Assembly (NCBI RefSeq): GCF_000367945.1
Contig: NZ_KB849179.1
Location: 542,689 to 584,476, forward strand
DNA length: 41,788 nucleotides
Direction: 5' to 3'
From: Acinetobacter proteolyticus
GTDB lineage: Bacteria; Pseudomonadota; Gammaproteobacteria; Pseudomonadales; Moraxellaceae
The number at the start of each line of letters is the position of its first letter. The stretch's first letter is position 1. A program made the translations under genes and the position numbers. Positions 16,198 to 24,404 of the stretch are shown piece by piece. The notes beneath the pieces were generated by a model. That model ran no database searches, was not told the DNA's origin, and was given only the letters and a program-made list of their open reading frames with translations.

Positions 16198-17496
16198 ATG
16201 TTGAATTTAGTTCGCGGACAAAAAATAAAATTAACTGATGTTTTACAGGGGCAATCCTCTTTTTATATCCAGATTCAATACCAAGCAGCTTTTGATTTAG
16301 ATATCGCAAGTTTTGGACTTGATCCGCAATATCGTTTAAGTGATGAGCGATATATGACTTTTTACAATCAGCCTGAAACGCCATGCCAAGCTGTTCGTTT
16401 GATTGAAAACCAGAATAAATGCAGTCGTTTTTTAGTTGATTCTGCAAAACTACCAGCAAGTATTCAACATCTGGTTTTGACCGCTGCAATTGATGGTCAG
16501 AATGTCATGTCACAATTACAGCAAGCCACGATTCAAATTCTTAATGTACAGTTACAGCCGATTGCTGAACTGAAGTTAGATGGCAGCATCTTCGATCAAG
16601 AACGTGCCACCATGCTGATCGAGATTTATCGAAAAGACAGTATTTGGCGTTTAGCAGCCATTGGACAAGGCTTTAATGCAGGTCTCGCTGCTTTAATTCA
16701 ACATTTTGGTGGAGAAGTCGCAGAAGAGCCGACACTACAACAAACGACACCTACAGCACCACAATCGAATATCGATTTAAAGAAAAAATTATCTTTGCAA
16801 AAGGCCGAAAAAACGGGCAATGCATCCATTATCGATCTGACCAAAAAATCACTGGTCCAACTGGAAAAGAAAAACTTGCTGGGCGTGACCGCTCGCGTAG
16901 CCTTGGTCTTGGATGCTTCAGGATCAATGGATGGGCAATATCGTCGCGGTGATGTACAAAAGGTGGTGAATCGCCTAATGCCACTGGCCATTCATTTTGA
17001 TGATGATGGCAGTTTTGAGTGTTGGGCTTTTGCTGCTAAAACCACACAACTGGATGATGTTACCCTCAACAATGTCAATGATTTCATTAATACCACCCAG
17101 CGTGGCTGGAAGAATTGGCAAGTGGGGGCGCGTTATAATGAGGAAATTCCAGCAATTGAAGCTGTGATTAACTATTTCCAAAAATTCAAAGATCAAATCC
17201 CGACTTATGTTTTATTTATTTCGGATGGTGGCGTGGGCAGCCGTCGACAAATGCAGAAAATATTATCCCAAGCGGCCAAACTGCCTATTTTCTGGCAATT
17301 TGTCGGGATTGGCGGGCGAGATTATGGCGCACTAGAAAAGCTGGATGAAATGTCAGGTCGAATTGTCGATAACTGTAATTTCTTTAGTTTGGACCGCATT
17401 GATAGTGTTTCAGATGAACGCCTATATGAATTGTTATTACAAGAATTCCCTGATTGGTTAAACGCTGCGAAGCAACATAAGATTGTTAGAAATTAA
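16198..17496 (+). CDS. terF: TerF: TerD-like domain fused to a vWA domain
   Basis: A 432-residue fusion. Residues 1-175 are a TerD-like domain (MLNLVRGQKIKLTDVL, AAFDLDIASFGLDP, EIYRKDSIWRLAAIGQGFNAGL) in which the acidic GDNxxGxGDGDDE loop is lost. A Thr/Pro/Lys linker follows. Residues about 230-425 are a vWA domain with MIDAS VLDASGSMDG (Asp at about 240) and LFISDGGVGSRRQM. This order and length match TerF of plasmid ter operons. It is proposed to bridge TerD proteins and vWA-mediated contacts. The start codon has a poor ribosome site (TAGG 12-15 bases upstream) and follows a terminator, which predicts low expression. The 12 bases to the next gene include AAAAGGAATAA, so they are co-transcribed. 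Confidence 0.9.
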   Translation: MLNLVRGQKIKLTDVLQGQSSFYIQIQYQAAFDLDIASFGLDPQYRLSDERYMTFYNQPETPCQAVRLIENQNKCSRFLVDSAKLPASIQHLVLTAAIDGQNVMSQLQQATIQILNVQLQPIAELKLDGSIFDQERATMLIEIYRKDSIWRLAAIGQGFNAGLAALIQHFGGEVAEEPTLQQTTPTAPQSNIDLKKKLSLQKAEKTGNASIIDLTKKSLVQLEKKNLLGVTARVALVLDASGSMDGQYRRGDVQKVVNRLMPLAIHFDDDGSFECWAFAAKTTQLDDVTLNNVNDFINTTQRGWKNWQVGARYNEEIPAIEAVINYFQKFKDQIPTYVLFISDGGVGSRRQMQKILSQAAKLPIFWQFVGIGGRDYGALEKLDEMSGRIVDNCNFFSLDRIDSVSDERLYELLLQEFPDWLNAAKQHKIVRN

Positions 17497-17508
17497 AAGG
17501 AATAAATA

Positions 17509-18228
17509 ATGGCACAGTTTAGCTTAGTTGGTTCACCAGAACCGTTCCTGCATGTATCCATGCGTCGTGGCGACAAAATCTATTGCGAAAGTAACGCTAT
17601 GGTGATGATGGAAGCACCTTTGGAGTTAAAAGGGCGTTTGCAAGGTGGTTTAATGCAATCCCTATTACGCCGTTTCGCCAATGATGAATCGCTGTTTCAG
17701 CAGCATATCGAAGCGGTACGCGGTGATGGAGATTGTCTGTTATCTGCCGCATTGGATGGTGATATGCAGATTCTGGATGTCGGTACGACGCAGTACTTGC
17801 TCAGTGACGGAGCTTTCGTGGCAGCGCATGACTCAGTTGAAGTCAAAGCGCGTTTAAACAGTAGCCTTGGCGGTGCATTTTTTGGTAATACCGGCGGTTT
17901 TCTAGTGATGGAAACCAGCGGGCAAGGCCAAGTGGTGGTCTCTGGGTGTGGTACCTTGTTTGAGCTTGAGGTTGAACCAAACAAAGAAGTCATTATTGAT
18001 AATGGACATGTGGTCTGTTGGGATTCACGTCTAAATTATAATTTATCCGTTTCTACTTCACAGAGTAGTGGTTTTCTTGGCAATTTAGTTAATAGTGTGA
18101 CCAGTGGCGAAGGGATGGTATTGCGTTTTTCCGGTCAAGGCAAGGTGGTGATTTGTTCTCGAAACCGCAACAATTTCCTGCAGTGGTTAACCTCGAAGTT
18201 AAACTTAAATCGTAATCAATCAAATTAA
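17509..18228 (+). CDS. AIM24/TIGR00266-family protein
   Basis: A 239-residue beta-rich protein of the AIM24 (tryptophan RNA-binding attenuator-like fold) family: FLHVSMRRGDKIYCESNAMVMME, a Gly-rich middle (SLGGAFFGNTGGFLVMETSGQGQVVVSG), LEVEPNKEVIIDNGHVVCWDS and a terminal GEGMVLRFSGQGKVVICSRN. The family is widespread. Its mitochondrial member supports cristae architecture, while bacterial members have no established activity but recur in ter and stress gene clusters. No signal peptide or membrane helix is present. It lies 12 bases after terF and 41 before the TerZ-like gene, so it should act with Ter proteins, perhaps as a multimeric scaffold (inference). Confidence 0.85.
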   Translation: MAQFSLVGSPEPFLHVSMRRGDKIYCESNAMVMMEAPLELKGRLQGGLMQSLLRRFANDESLFQQHIEAVRGDGDCLLSAALDGDMQILDVGTTQYLLSDGAFVAAHDSVEVKARLNSSLGGAFFGNTGGFLVMETSGQGQVVVSGCGTLFELEVEPNKEVIIDNGHVVCWDSRLNYNLSVSTSQSSGFLGNLVNSVTSGEGMVLRFSGQGKVVICSRNRNNFLQWLTSKLNLNRNQSN

Positions 18229-18269
18229 AACAATCATTTTTATCGTTCTATCCAGAGGAGTAAAAGTAC

Positions 18270-18851
18270 ATGGGAATTAATTTAGAAAAAGGCCAAAAAA
18301 TCAGCTTGCAAAAAGCAGATGGCAGCAGCTTACAACAAATCTTTTTAGGTGTGGGCTGGGACGTTGCGAAAAGCAAAGGCTTTTTCGGCTTTGGTGGTGG
18401 CGGTGGGAATATTGACCTTGATGCTTCTGTCATTTTATTTGATGAAAACAAACAAGTATTGGACGTCGTTTACTTTGGTCAATTGCAAAGTAAGGATGGC
18501 AGTATCCACCATTCGGGCGATAACTTAACCGGAGAGGGCGATGGCGATGATGAAGTCATTCGTGTTAATTTGAACCAGATTCCGGCACAAGTAAAATCGT
18601 TGGTATTTACGGTGAGCAGTTTCCGTGGACAGACCTTTGAGAAAGTTGAAAATGCATTCTGCCGTTTGGTGGATCAATCCAGCAATCAGGAAATTGCAAG
18701 CTATAAGCTGTCTTCACAAGGCGCACATACTGGTTTGATTATTGCAAAAATTTATCGCCACAATGATGCATGGAAAATGCACGCGATTGGTGAAAATGTG
18801 CATGGTCGTACCTTCCAAGATATCGTACCTTATGCTTTACCACATATCTAA
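18270..18851 (+). CDS. terZ: TerZ-like TerD-family protein
   Basis: A 193-residue TerD-domain protein with the features I recall for TerZ: a Gly-rich insertion GFFGFGGGGGNIDLDASVILF, then [19 protein letters not shown] (acidic Ca2+ loop intact), TVSSFRGQTFEKVENAFCRLVDQ and SYKLSSQGAHTGLIIAKIYRHN. The usual C-terminal FKAVGQG motif is replaced by MHAIGENVHGRTFQDI. It is preceded by GAGGAG at about 18255-18260, a strong ribosome site. It is the last gene of the cluster and is followed by a hairpin. TerZ binds Ca2+ in characterised relatives. In plasmid ter operons terZ is the first gene; here it is last. Confidence 0.83.
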   Translation: MGINLEKGQKISLQKADGSSLQQIFLGVGWDVAKSKGFFGFGGGGGNIDLDASVILFDENKQVLDVVYFGQLQSKDGSIHHSGDNLTGEGDGDDEVIRVNLNQIPAQVKSLVFTVSSFRGQTFEKVENAFCRLVDQSSNQEIASYKLSSQGAHTGLIIAKIYRHNDAWKMHAIGENVHGRTFQDIVPYALPHI

Positions 18852-18873
18852 TGATTTAGGTTGATCATGGGCT

Positions 18874-18904
18874 GCCACAACATCGTTCAAGACAATGTTG
18901 TGGC
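18874..18904. terminator. Hairpin at the end of the ter cluster
   Basis: GCCACAACAT and ATGTTGTGGC form a 10-base-pair stem around an 11-base loop, followed on the plus strand by ATGTTTATTT. It separates the convergent TerZ-like and thioesterase genes and may serve both, although the T-run is imperfect. Confidence 0.6.
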
Positions 18905-18927
18905 ATGTTTATTTCTGCGATCTGAAA

Positions 18928-19362
18928 TTATAATAAATAGTGATTTAGAACATCCCGCATTGCTTCTGGAATGTTGGTGCTTTTTCGATTCTCTCGGTCT
19001 ACAAACACATGAATAAAATGACCTTGTGCTGCGGCTTGCTGCTGACCTTGTTTAAAAATCGCCAGTTCATATCTAAGAGATGAATTTCCTATTTTGCCAA
19101 TCGCCACACCCACTTCAATGATTTCTGGAAATGATAGTTCCTGTTGGAAGCTACAAGCTGAATCAACCACTAGACCAATAATGTCACTGTGATGAATATC
19201 GAAACCTGTTTTCTGAATCAGTAATGAATTGGCTGCAGTATCAAAATAGCTATAATAAGTCACGTTATTAACGTGGCCGTAAATATCATTATCGGCCCAA
19301 CGGGTTTGGATTGGAAAAAAGAACTTAAATTGTTCGCGTTGTTTTAAAGTTGGTTTGCTCAT
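18928..19362 (-). CDS. Acyl-CoA thioesterase, 4HBT/YbgC-like
   Basis: A 144-residue hot-dog-fold protein. The signature RWADNDIYGHVNNVTYYSYFD holds the catalytic Asp and the GHVNN turn of the 4-hydroxybenzoyl-CoA thioesterase family. SFPEIIEVGVAIGKIGNSSLRYE and AQGHFIHVFVDRENRK follow the family pattern. It should hydrolyse an acyl-CoA thioester in the cytoplasm; chain length cannot be read. Its ATG overlaps the stop of the upstream alcohol dehydrogenase gene by 4 bases (ATGA), so the two are translated together. Confidence 0.88.
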   Translation of the reverse strand: MSKPTLKQREQFKFFFPIQTRWADNDIYGHVNNVTYYSYFDTAANSLLIQKTGFDIHHSDIIGLVVDSACSFQQELSFPEIIEVGVAIGKIGNSSLRYELAIFKQGQQQAAAQGHFIHVFVDRENRKSTNIPEAMRDVLNHYLL

Positions 19363-20519
19363 GCATAAATCGCCTGATAGATCTGTAGTGCGTCTTGCTC
19401 GGTCATTTCTCTTGGATTGTTCTGTAAAAGTCGAGTTTGCAGCATGGCATCTTTGGCGAGTTGCGGTAATTTCGCTTCAGCAATATCGAGTTCTTTTAAC
19501 CTCAAGGTTAAGCCACTTTGGTCCAGATGATTCTGCATATGGTCAATAAACAGGTCACAGAGGCCATCGGTACAGCCCGTACTTCGAGGGTCGAGTAATT
19601 GCATCAATTCTGCATAGTGCTGTTTGGCTTTGGGTGCATTAAATTTTAAAACTTCAACCAGTACCAACGCATTGGTATGTCCATGCGAAAGATGAAAATG
19701 TCCACCTAATGGATAAGCAAGCGCATGCACTGCGCCAACGGGTGCATTGGCAAAGGCTTGGCCAGCTAACATAGAGCCCACTAACATGTTTTGGCGTGCT
19801 TCTAAATCAGCCCCATTTTTCAAGACTTTAGCTAAATTATGATTGAGTAATTTCAATGCATTTTTAGCCAGCATATCGGCATAAAAATTCTTTTTAATAT
19901 TTGAGGTATAAGCTTCTATAGCATGCACCATGGCATCGATGCCTGTCGCCGCGGTAATATGAGCAGGTAAACCTTGAGTGAAAGTCGCATCTAAAATCGC
20001 AACATCGGCATATAAAAAGGGGGAGACTACTCCCATTTTGGTGGTTGCACCTGTAGTCACAATCGAAATAGGAGTGACTTCTGAACCTGTCCCTGCTGTG
20101 GTTGGGATGAGAATGAGGGGTAAACGAGGGGCTTTGGCTTGGTTAACACCATAGATTTCACTGAGATTCTGTTGCTGTTTAGGATGTGCCAGCAAGGCAA
20201 TGATTTTAGCCACATCCATGGAGCTACCACCACCAAAGCCGATAATCACATCAATCTGTTCTTGTTTTGCAAAATCAACAGCTTCCAATACAATATGCTC
20301 AGGCGGATCAGCTTGGATATCGGAATAAATAATGTATTCAAGGCCAATCTGAGTCAGAATCTCTAAAATGGGCTGATGCAATTGATGCTGTATCATGCCA
20401 GCATCGGTCACGATCAATGCCTTGTGATAATTTTGTTGCGTTAAAACATTTTTAAGTTCTTGTATCGAACCTAGCCCCGCGATGATGTTGGGAACAGTTT
20501 GAAATTGAAACGGGTTCAT
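19359..20519 (-). CDS. Iron-containing (group III) alcohol dehydrogenase
   Basis: 386 residues, normal for the family. NAD(P)-binding GFGGGSSMDVAK (about 96-107), TTAGTGSEVTPISIV, and the metal ligands in GIDAMVHAIEAY and the His pair of HALAYPLGGHFHLSHGHTNA are all present. It oxidises an alcohol or hydroxyacid to an aldehyde with a divalent metal, Fe2+ by family custom. AAGGATGT precedes the ATG. The partner thioesterase suggests a role in acyl-CoA or aldehyde turnover. The substrate is not predictable, and it is only distantly similar to the second enzyme of this family at 28674-29837. Confidence 0.9.
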   Translation of the reverse strand: MNPFQFQTVPNIIAGLGSIQELKNVLTQQNYHKALIVTDAGMIQHQLHQPILEILTQIGLEYIIYSDIQADPPEHIVLEAVDFAKQEQIDVIIGFGGGSSMDVAKIIALLAHPKQQQNLSEIYGVNQAKAPRLPLILIPTTAGTGSEVTPISIVTTGATTKMGVVSPFLYADVAILDATFTQGLPAHITAATGIDAMVHAIEAYTSNIKKNFYADMLAKNALKLLNHNLAKVLKNGADLEARQNMLVGSMLAGQAFANAPVGAVHALAYPLGGHFHLSHGHTNALVLVEVLKFNAPKAKQHYAELMQLLDPRSTGCTDGLCDLFIDHMQNHLDQSGLTLRLKELDIAEAKLPQLAKDAMLQTRLLQNNPREMTEQDALQIYQAIYA

Positions 20520-20559
20520 ACATACATCCTTATTTTTTCATAATAAATACAACATTTTT

Positions 20560-20589
20560 ATATTAAGTGACTATAGGTTTCACTGTCTA
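20560..20589 (-). promoter_or_regulatory. Candidate sigma70 promoter for the alcohol dehydrogenase-thioesterase pair
   Basis: Reading the minus strand, TAGACA (20589-20584) and TAATAT (20565-20560) are separated by 18 bases, about 40 bases upstream of the ATG. Each matches the consensus only partly, so this is a weak candidate in an AT-rich stretch. Confidence 0.3.
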
Positions 20590-20637
20590 AATAAATTAAC
20601 ATAAGACGCTCTTAAAAAGTGTAACTTTGAGGTGATT

Positions 20638-21150
20638 ATGCCGTCCCAAACGCCGTATAAGGTGTTATGTGTCTGTTTAGGAAATATTTGTCGTTCCCCA
20701 ACCGCTGAGGCCATTCTCAGACACTATTGTGATGCGCATGGCTTAAATGTGACAGTCGACTCCGCAGGAACCAGTAATTATCATCCGAATAAAGCACCAG
20801 ATGCACGTAGTCAAAAACATGCAGTAAAACGTGGTTATGACTTATCTAATTTGCGTGCTAGACAGATTGTTTTACAAGACTTTGTCGAGTTCGATTTGAT
20901 CTTGGCAATGGACCATGACAATTTTGATGATATTCAAGCGTTGATGTTTCAAGCTGTTCAACAATTTGGTGGTGATCAGATTCGTGCCAAATTGGCGCTG
21001 ATGAGTGAACATGATCCGGATTTTGGACAACAAGCCGTACCAGATCCTTATTATGGTGGTGCAGATGGGTTTGATCGCGTACTGGATCAATGTGAATCCA
21101 GCAGTCAGGCATGGGTCGAAATTTTTAAAAAGCAAATAAAAGCAGGGTAA
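20638..21150 (+). CDS. Low-molecular-weight protein tyrosine phosphatase
   Basis: 170 residues from ATG 20638. An in-frame GTG at 20632 lies inside the GAGGTG ribosome site and so is not the start. The phosphate loop is C13-LGNIC-R19-S, the CX5R signature, and the catalytic Asp is in AVPDPYYGG. Family members remove phosphate from tyrosine, in Gram-negatives often from capsule/exopolysaccharide kinases, but no kinase or polysaccharide genes lie nearby. It is 16 bases upstream of murB. At 170 residues it is slightly longer than the usual 145-160. It is preceded by a divergent promoter region shared with the alcohol dehydrogenase gene. Confidence 0.9.
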   Translation: MPSQTPYKVLCVCLGNICRSPTAEAILRHYCDAHGLNVTVDSAGTSNYHPNKAPDARSQKHAVKRGYDLSNLRARQIVLQDFVEFDLILAMDHDNFDDIQALMFQAVQQFGGDQIRAKLALMSEHDPDFGQQAVPDPYYGGADGFDRVLDQCESSSQAWVEIFKKQIKAG

Positions 21151-21166
21151 TAGGATTTAATTTAAT

Positions 21167-22201
21167 ATGCAGGTACAAGCACAGGTTCAGCTTAAAAGCT
21201 TAAATACATTAAATTTGAATGCCATTGCTTCATATTATGTTCAAATCAATCACCCAAATGAGGTTGTTGAGGCCTTGGCATTTGCTGAACAGCAGCATTT
21301 AAATGTCTTAGTGCTTTCGGGTGGCAGTAATGTACTGTTGCCTCAGCACATTCAAGCTTTGGTTTTGCATTTGAATATCCAAGGGATTGATCTTCTCACT
21401 GAAGATGAAACTAAGGTTCGGGTTAAAGTAGGCGCTGGCCAAGTCTGGCATGACTTTGTGTTGTATAGCACGCAACAACAATGGTTTGGGTTGCAAAATC
21501 TTGCCTTAATTCCAGGATTGGTGGGCGCGTCACCTGTTCAGAATATCGGTGCATATGGTGTTGAGGCAGGTGAGTTTATCGAATCTGTGCAAGTTTATGA
21601 TCGTGAATTAAAACATTTTACTTCGATTGCTGCGGAAGATTGTCATTTTGCTTATCGACATAGTATTTTCAAAGATCATCCGAATCGTTACATCATTGTC
21701 AGTGTGACGTTTAAGCTGTTGAAAACAGCTGAGCTGAAATTGAATTATGGTGATCTCAAGCAAGCTGTCGGTGATGAACTCACTGCTGAGAATTTACAAA
21801 ATCAGGTGATTCATATTCGACAAAGTAAGCTACCGAATCCTAAAGAATTTCCGAATGTCGGCAGTTTCTTTAAGAATCCAATTTTGTCACAAGCTGAATT
21901 TGACAAAATTACTCAACAATTTCCAAACATACCGCATTATCCGCAAGCAAATAGCAATGTTAAAGTGGCAGCTGGTTGGCTAATTGACCAAGCAGGTTGG
22001 AAAGGTAAGCAACTCGGCTCTGTCGGGATGTTTCATAAACAGGCATTGGTGTTGGTGAATTATGCTGAGGCTACGCTAGCGGATGTACAAAACACCTATC
22101 AAACAGTACAAAGTGATGTAAAACAAAAGTTTAGTATTCAGTTAGAACCTGAACCTGTGTTATATAGTGAACAAGGGTTGATTCAAGCTCATCTTGGATG
22201 A
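21167..22201 (+). CDS. murB: UDP-N-acetylenolpyruvoylglucosamine reductase
   Basis: A 344-residue MurB of the long, E. coli type (type I). FAD-binding [56 protein letters not shown] with the catalytic Ser in [17 protein letters not shown] and the C-terminal EPEPVLYS (catalytic Glu region) are all in order. It reduces UDP-GlcNAc-enolpyruvate to UDP-MurNAc with NADPH, an essential early step of peptidoglycan synthesis. Its stop overlaps the next start as ATGA, so murB is translationally coupled to a membrane DUF218 protein of probable envelope function. Confidence 0.96.
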   Translation: MQVQAQVQLKSLNTLNLNAIASYYVQINHPNEVVEALAFAEQQHLNVLVLSGGSNVLLPQHIQALVLHLNIQGIDLLTEDETKVRVKVGAGQVWHDFVLYSTQQQWFGLQNLALIPGLVGASPVQNIGAYGVEAGEFIESVQVYDRELKHFTSIAAEDCHFAYRHSIFKDHPNRYIIVSVTFKLLKTAELKLNYGDLKQAVGDELTAENLQNQVIHIRQSKLPNPKEFPNVGSFFKNPILSQAEFDKITQQFPNIPHYPQANSNVKVAAGWLIDQAGWKGKQLGSVGMFHKQALVLVNYAEATLADVQNTYQTVQSDVKQKFSIQLEPEPVLYSEQGLIQAHLG

Positions 22202-23346
22202 AGAAATCTATGGCGAAAGTGCATTGGATGGTCAGTTTAGTACGGGTAATTACCATATTATTTGTGCTATTGGGCTGCTTTGTGCTTTTTTTATATTCGC
22301 CTTTTTATTCGCAACTGGTAGTGAAAGGTCTGAACCGTTTTGTTCCTGTTGATGTTAATCAGGTTGCGGCGCAAAGTCAGCGCCCTGCAGCGTTGAGTGA
22401 GCACGAAACTTTAGAACCAGGTTCTAATCTATGGATTGCTCGACAGGCTTATTTGAAACTCATGGAGAGAACCTTTCAATCGGAACAATCAGAAGATTTA
22501 AGGTTAATTCAAGCACGCTATAAGTTGCTGCAAGAGTTGATTGCTGAAGAGCAGGAAAAAGAAAGCCAAGATGAGAAAAAGAAACCTAGTATTCCATTGA
22601 TGAGTGAACAACAACCTGAGCAGGATCAAGAAAGTTCAGCTGTTGTGATGAATACACCATTGGATTTTTTACAGTGGAATACACCTGATAATCAAGCATT
22701 GATGGGTAAATATATTGCTTTTTTAGAAACCTATCCTATTGCATTACCTGTGAATGAAGTGGATAAAGATCAGACCAATAAAGACCTGATCGAATTGAAA
22801 AATAATAAAGAGAACATGGTTGAGCCGCAAAATACTTCACAGCCGAATGCAATTGTCGTTCTCGGTGGCGGACTGACGCTTGGGGCCAATGGTAAAGATA
22901 TTGTGGTGAATAATTATACACGCTTACGCTTGGAAAAAACTTTACAAGTGGAGAAGAAATATGCTTTACCAATCGTACTGAGTGGTGTTGAAGCACCTTA
23001 TATGCAGGCATGGTTAAAAGAGCGCGGTGTGGATGCTAAATTGTTAGAAAACCGCAGTATGAATACCTGCGAAAACTCTCGATTCAGTTCTTTATTACTA
23101 CAAAAGAAAGGCGGTGCGCCGACCGTCATTTTGATTACTGATGAATACCACATGCCAAGAACACGACGTTTATTTGCTTTGAATGGAATTGAGACAGTGC
23201 CTGTCATGGCGCCAATGCCAACGACGTTAACACAATGGCGTCCAAGTGAACAAAACTATGATCATAGCCGCCGTGCCAACTATGAAATGCTGGCTACGAT
23301 TCGTGATATGTTATTTGGTTCAAGTGATTGTCGAGAGATACCCTAA
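22198..23346 (+). CDS. Membrane-anchored DUF218 (YdcF/ElyC-like) protein
   Basis: A 382-residue protein with one N-terminal membrane segment (about residues 13-38, VIT…[14 protein letters not shown]). A long hydrophilic insert rich in Glu, Gln and Lys (about 60-215) comes before the DUF218 domain, which shows [37 protein letters not shown] and [13 protein letters not shown]. In E. coli, the related ElyC and SanA act at the inner membrane in envelope biogenesis. The link with murB (ATGA overlap) fits an envelope role. The insert is larger than in typical DUF218 proteins. Its stop and the next start share one base (TAATG). Confidence 0.87.
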   Translation: MKKSMAKVHWMVSLVRVITILFVLLGCFVLFLYSPFYSQLVVKGLNRFVPVDVNQVAAQSQRPAALSEHETLEPGSNLWIARQAYLKLMERTFQSEQSEDLRLIQARYKLLQELIAEEQEKESQDEKKKPSIPLMSEQQPEQDQESSAVVMNTPLDFLQWNTPDNQALMGKYIAFLETYPIALPVNEVDKDQTNKDLIELKNNKENMVEPQNTSQPNAIVVLGGGLTLGANGKDIVVNNYTRLRLEKTLQVEKKYALPIVLSGVEAPYMQAWLKERGVDAKLLENRSMNTCENSRFSSLLLQKKGGAPTVILITDEYHMPRTRRLFALNGIETVPVMAPMPTTLTQWRPSEQNYDHSRRANYEMLATIRDMLFGSSDCREIP

Positions 23347-24374
23347 TGTCCGATATTCCATTTCTAAATCCGACAATTTTAAAACAACTAGATTTACCTG
23401 TCCCAAATCGAGAGACCACACCTCAGGTGCTAGAGCCTTTGGATTTATCTCGTGTCACAGAGATCTCAAAACCATTGCAGGCGTATCGTAAGCTATACGG
23501 TTTACATTTATTGGATTGTGAGCATTGGCAGGGGTATGTAGAAATGCCATTGTTTCGCTTACATGTCCAAGTATTTCAGCCGAAACAACAAAAAATCCAA
23601 GGTACTGTGTGTTTGTTACATGGCTATTTGGAACATAGTGGCATTTACCAGCCGATTATTAAAGAGATTTTAGATCAAGGCTTTAGCATTGTCACTTACG
23701 ATCTGCCTGGACACGGTTTAAGCAATGGCTCACCAGCCAGTATTCAGAATTTTGATCACTACCAGCAAGTTTTGCACGCAGTTTATGATGCAGTTCGAGG
23801 TGCGAAACAATTACCGAAACCGTGGTTAGGGATTGGACAGAGTACGGGTGGTGCAATTTGGATGCATCATTTACTTGAATATGCCGAACGTAGAGAAGAT
23901 CCTATTGTTGACCGAGTATTGCTGTTGTCGCCATTAATCAGACCTGCAAAAACCGCTTGGTGGCATAATTCAGTTGGTCTGGGCATTATTCGTCGGATTA
24001 AAAGCCAAGTACCTCGACATTTCCGCCGTAATAACCATAACCCTGAATTTCTACGCTTTGTTCGTTTAAAAGATCCTTTGCAACCTCGTATGATGGGCAT
24101 GGACTGGATTTTGGCCATGTCCAAATGGATGCTGGAAATGGAACAACGACCAGCTTGTCGTATTCCTGTATGGCTTGCACAAGGCGCTTTAGATCAAACC
24201 GTAGATTGGCGTTATAACATTGAATATATTCGCCGTAAGTTTAGGTTGCAGACTTTATTGATGCTGGAAGAAGGCTCACACCAATTAATTAATGAACGTG
24301 CCGATATTCGTGCTGCACTGACGGGTTTAATTCCTGCTTTCTTACATGCGAAACCAAATCACCACTATTACTAG
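23346..24374 (+). CDS. Alpha/beta hydrolase, monoacylglycerol lipase/lysophospholipase-like
   Basis: 342 residues from ATG 23346, which overlaps the previous stop by one base; a TTG 18 bases upstream is in frame but less likely. The hydrolase fold shows VCLLHGYLEHSGIY (oxyanion region), VTYDLPGHGLSNG, the nucleophile elbow GIGQSTGGAIW, the acid in LAQGALDQTVDW and the His in LEEGSHQLINE. This is the pattern of the Hydrolase_4/lysophospholipase family. It probably cleaves lipid esters in the cytoplasm or at the membrane surface. Its last codon lies inside the terminator hairpin. Confidence 0.87.
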   Translation: MSDIPFLNPTILKQLDLPVPNRETTPQVLEPLDLSRVTEISKPLQAYRKLYGLHLLDCEHWQGYVEMPLFRLHVQVFQPKQQKIQGTVCLLHGYLEHSGIYQPIIKEILDQGFSIVTYDLPGHGLSNGSPASIQNFDHYQQVLHAVYDAVRGAKQLPKPWLGIGQSTGGAIWMHHLLEYAERREDPIVDRVLLLSPLIRPAKTAWWHNSVGLGIIRRIKSQVPRHFRRNNHNPEFLRFVRLKDPLQPRMMGMDWILAMSKWMLEMEQRPACRIPVWLAQGALDQTVDWRYNIEYIRRKFRLQTLLMLEEGSHQLINERADIRAALTGLIPAFLHAKPNHHYY

Positions 24375-24388
24375 TGGTGATTTTTATT
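24356..24388. terminator. Bidirectional intrinsic terminator
   Basis: AAATCACCACTA and TAGTGGTGATTT form a perfect 12-base-pair stem with a TTAC loop, and TTATT follows on the plus strand. It ends the plus-strand hydrolase operon, overlapping its TAG stop, and faces the end of the minus-strand glutamate-synthase-like gene. Confidence 0.87.
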
Positions 24389-24404
24389 GGCTTAAACGTT
24401 TATA

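Noticed and set aside
22146..22157. GAACCTGAACCT in murB as a second copy of the dnaX repeat
   Set aside because: It is only two units and encodes the conserved C-terminal EPEP of MurB, so it is a coincidence.
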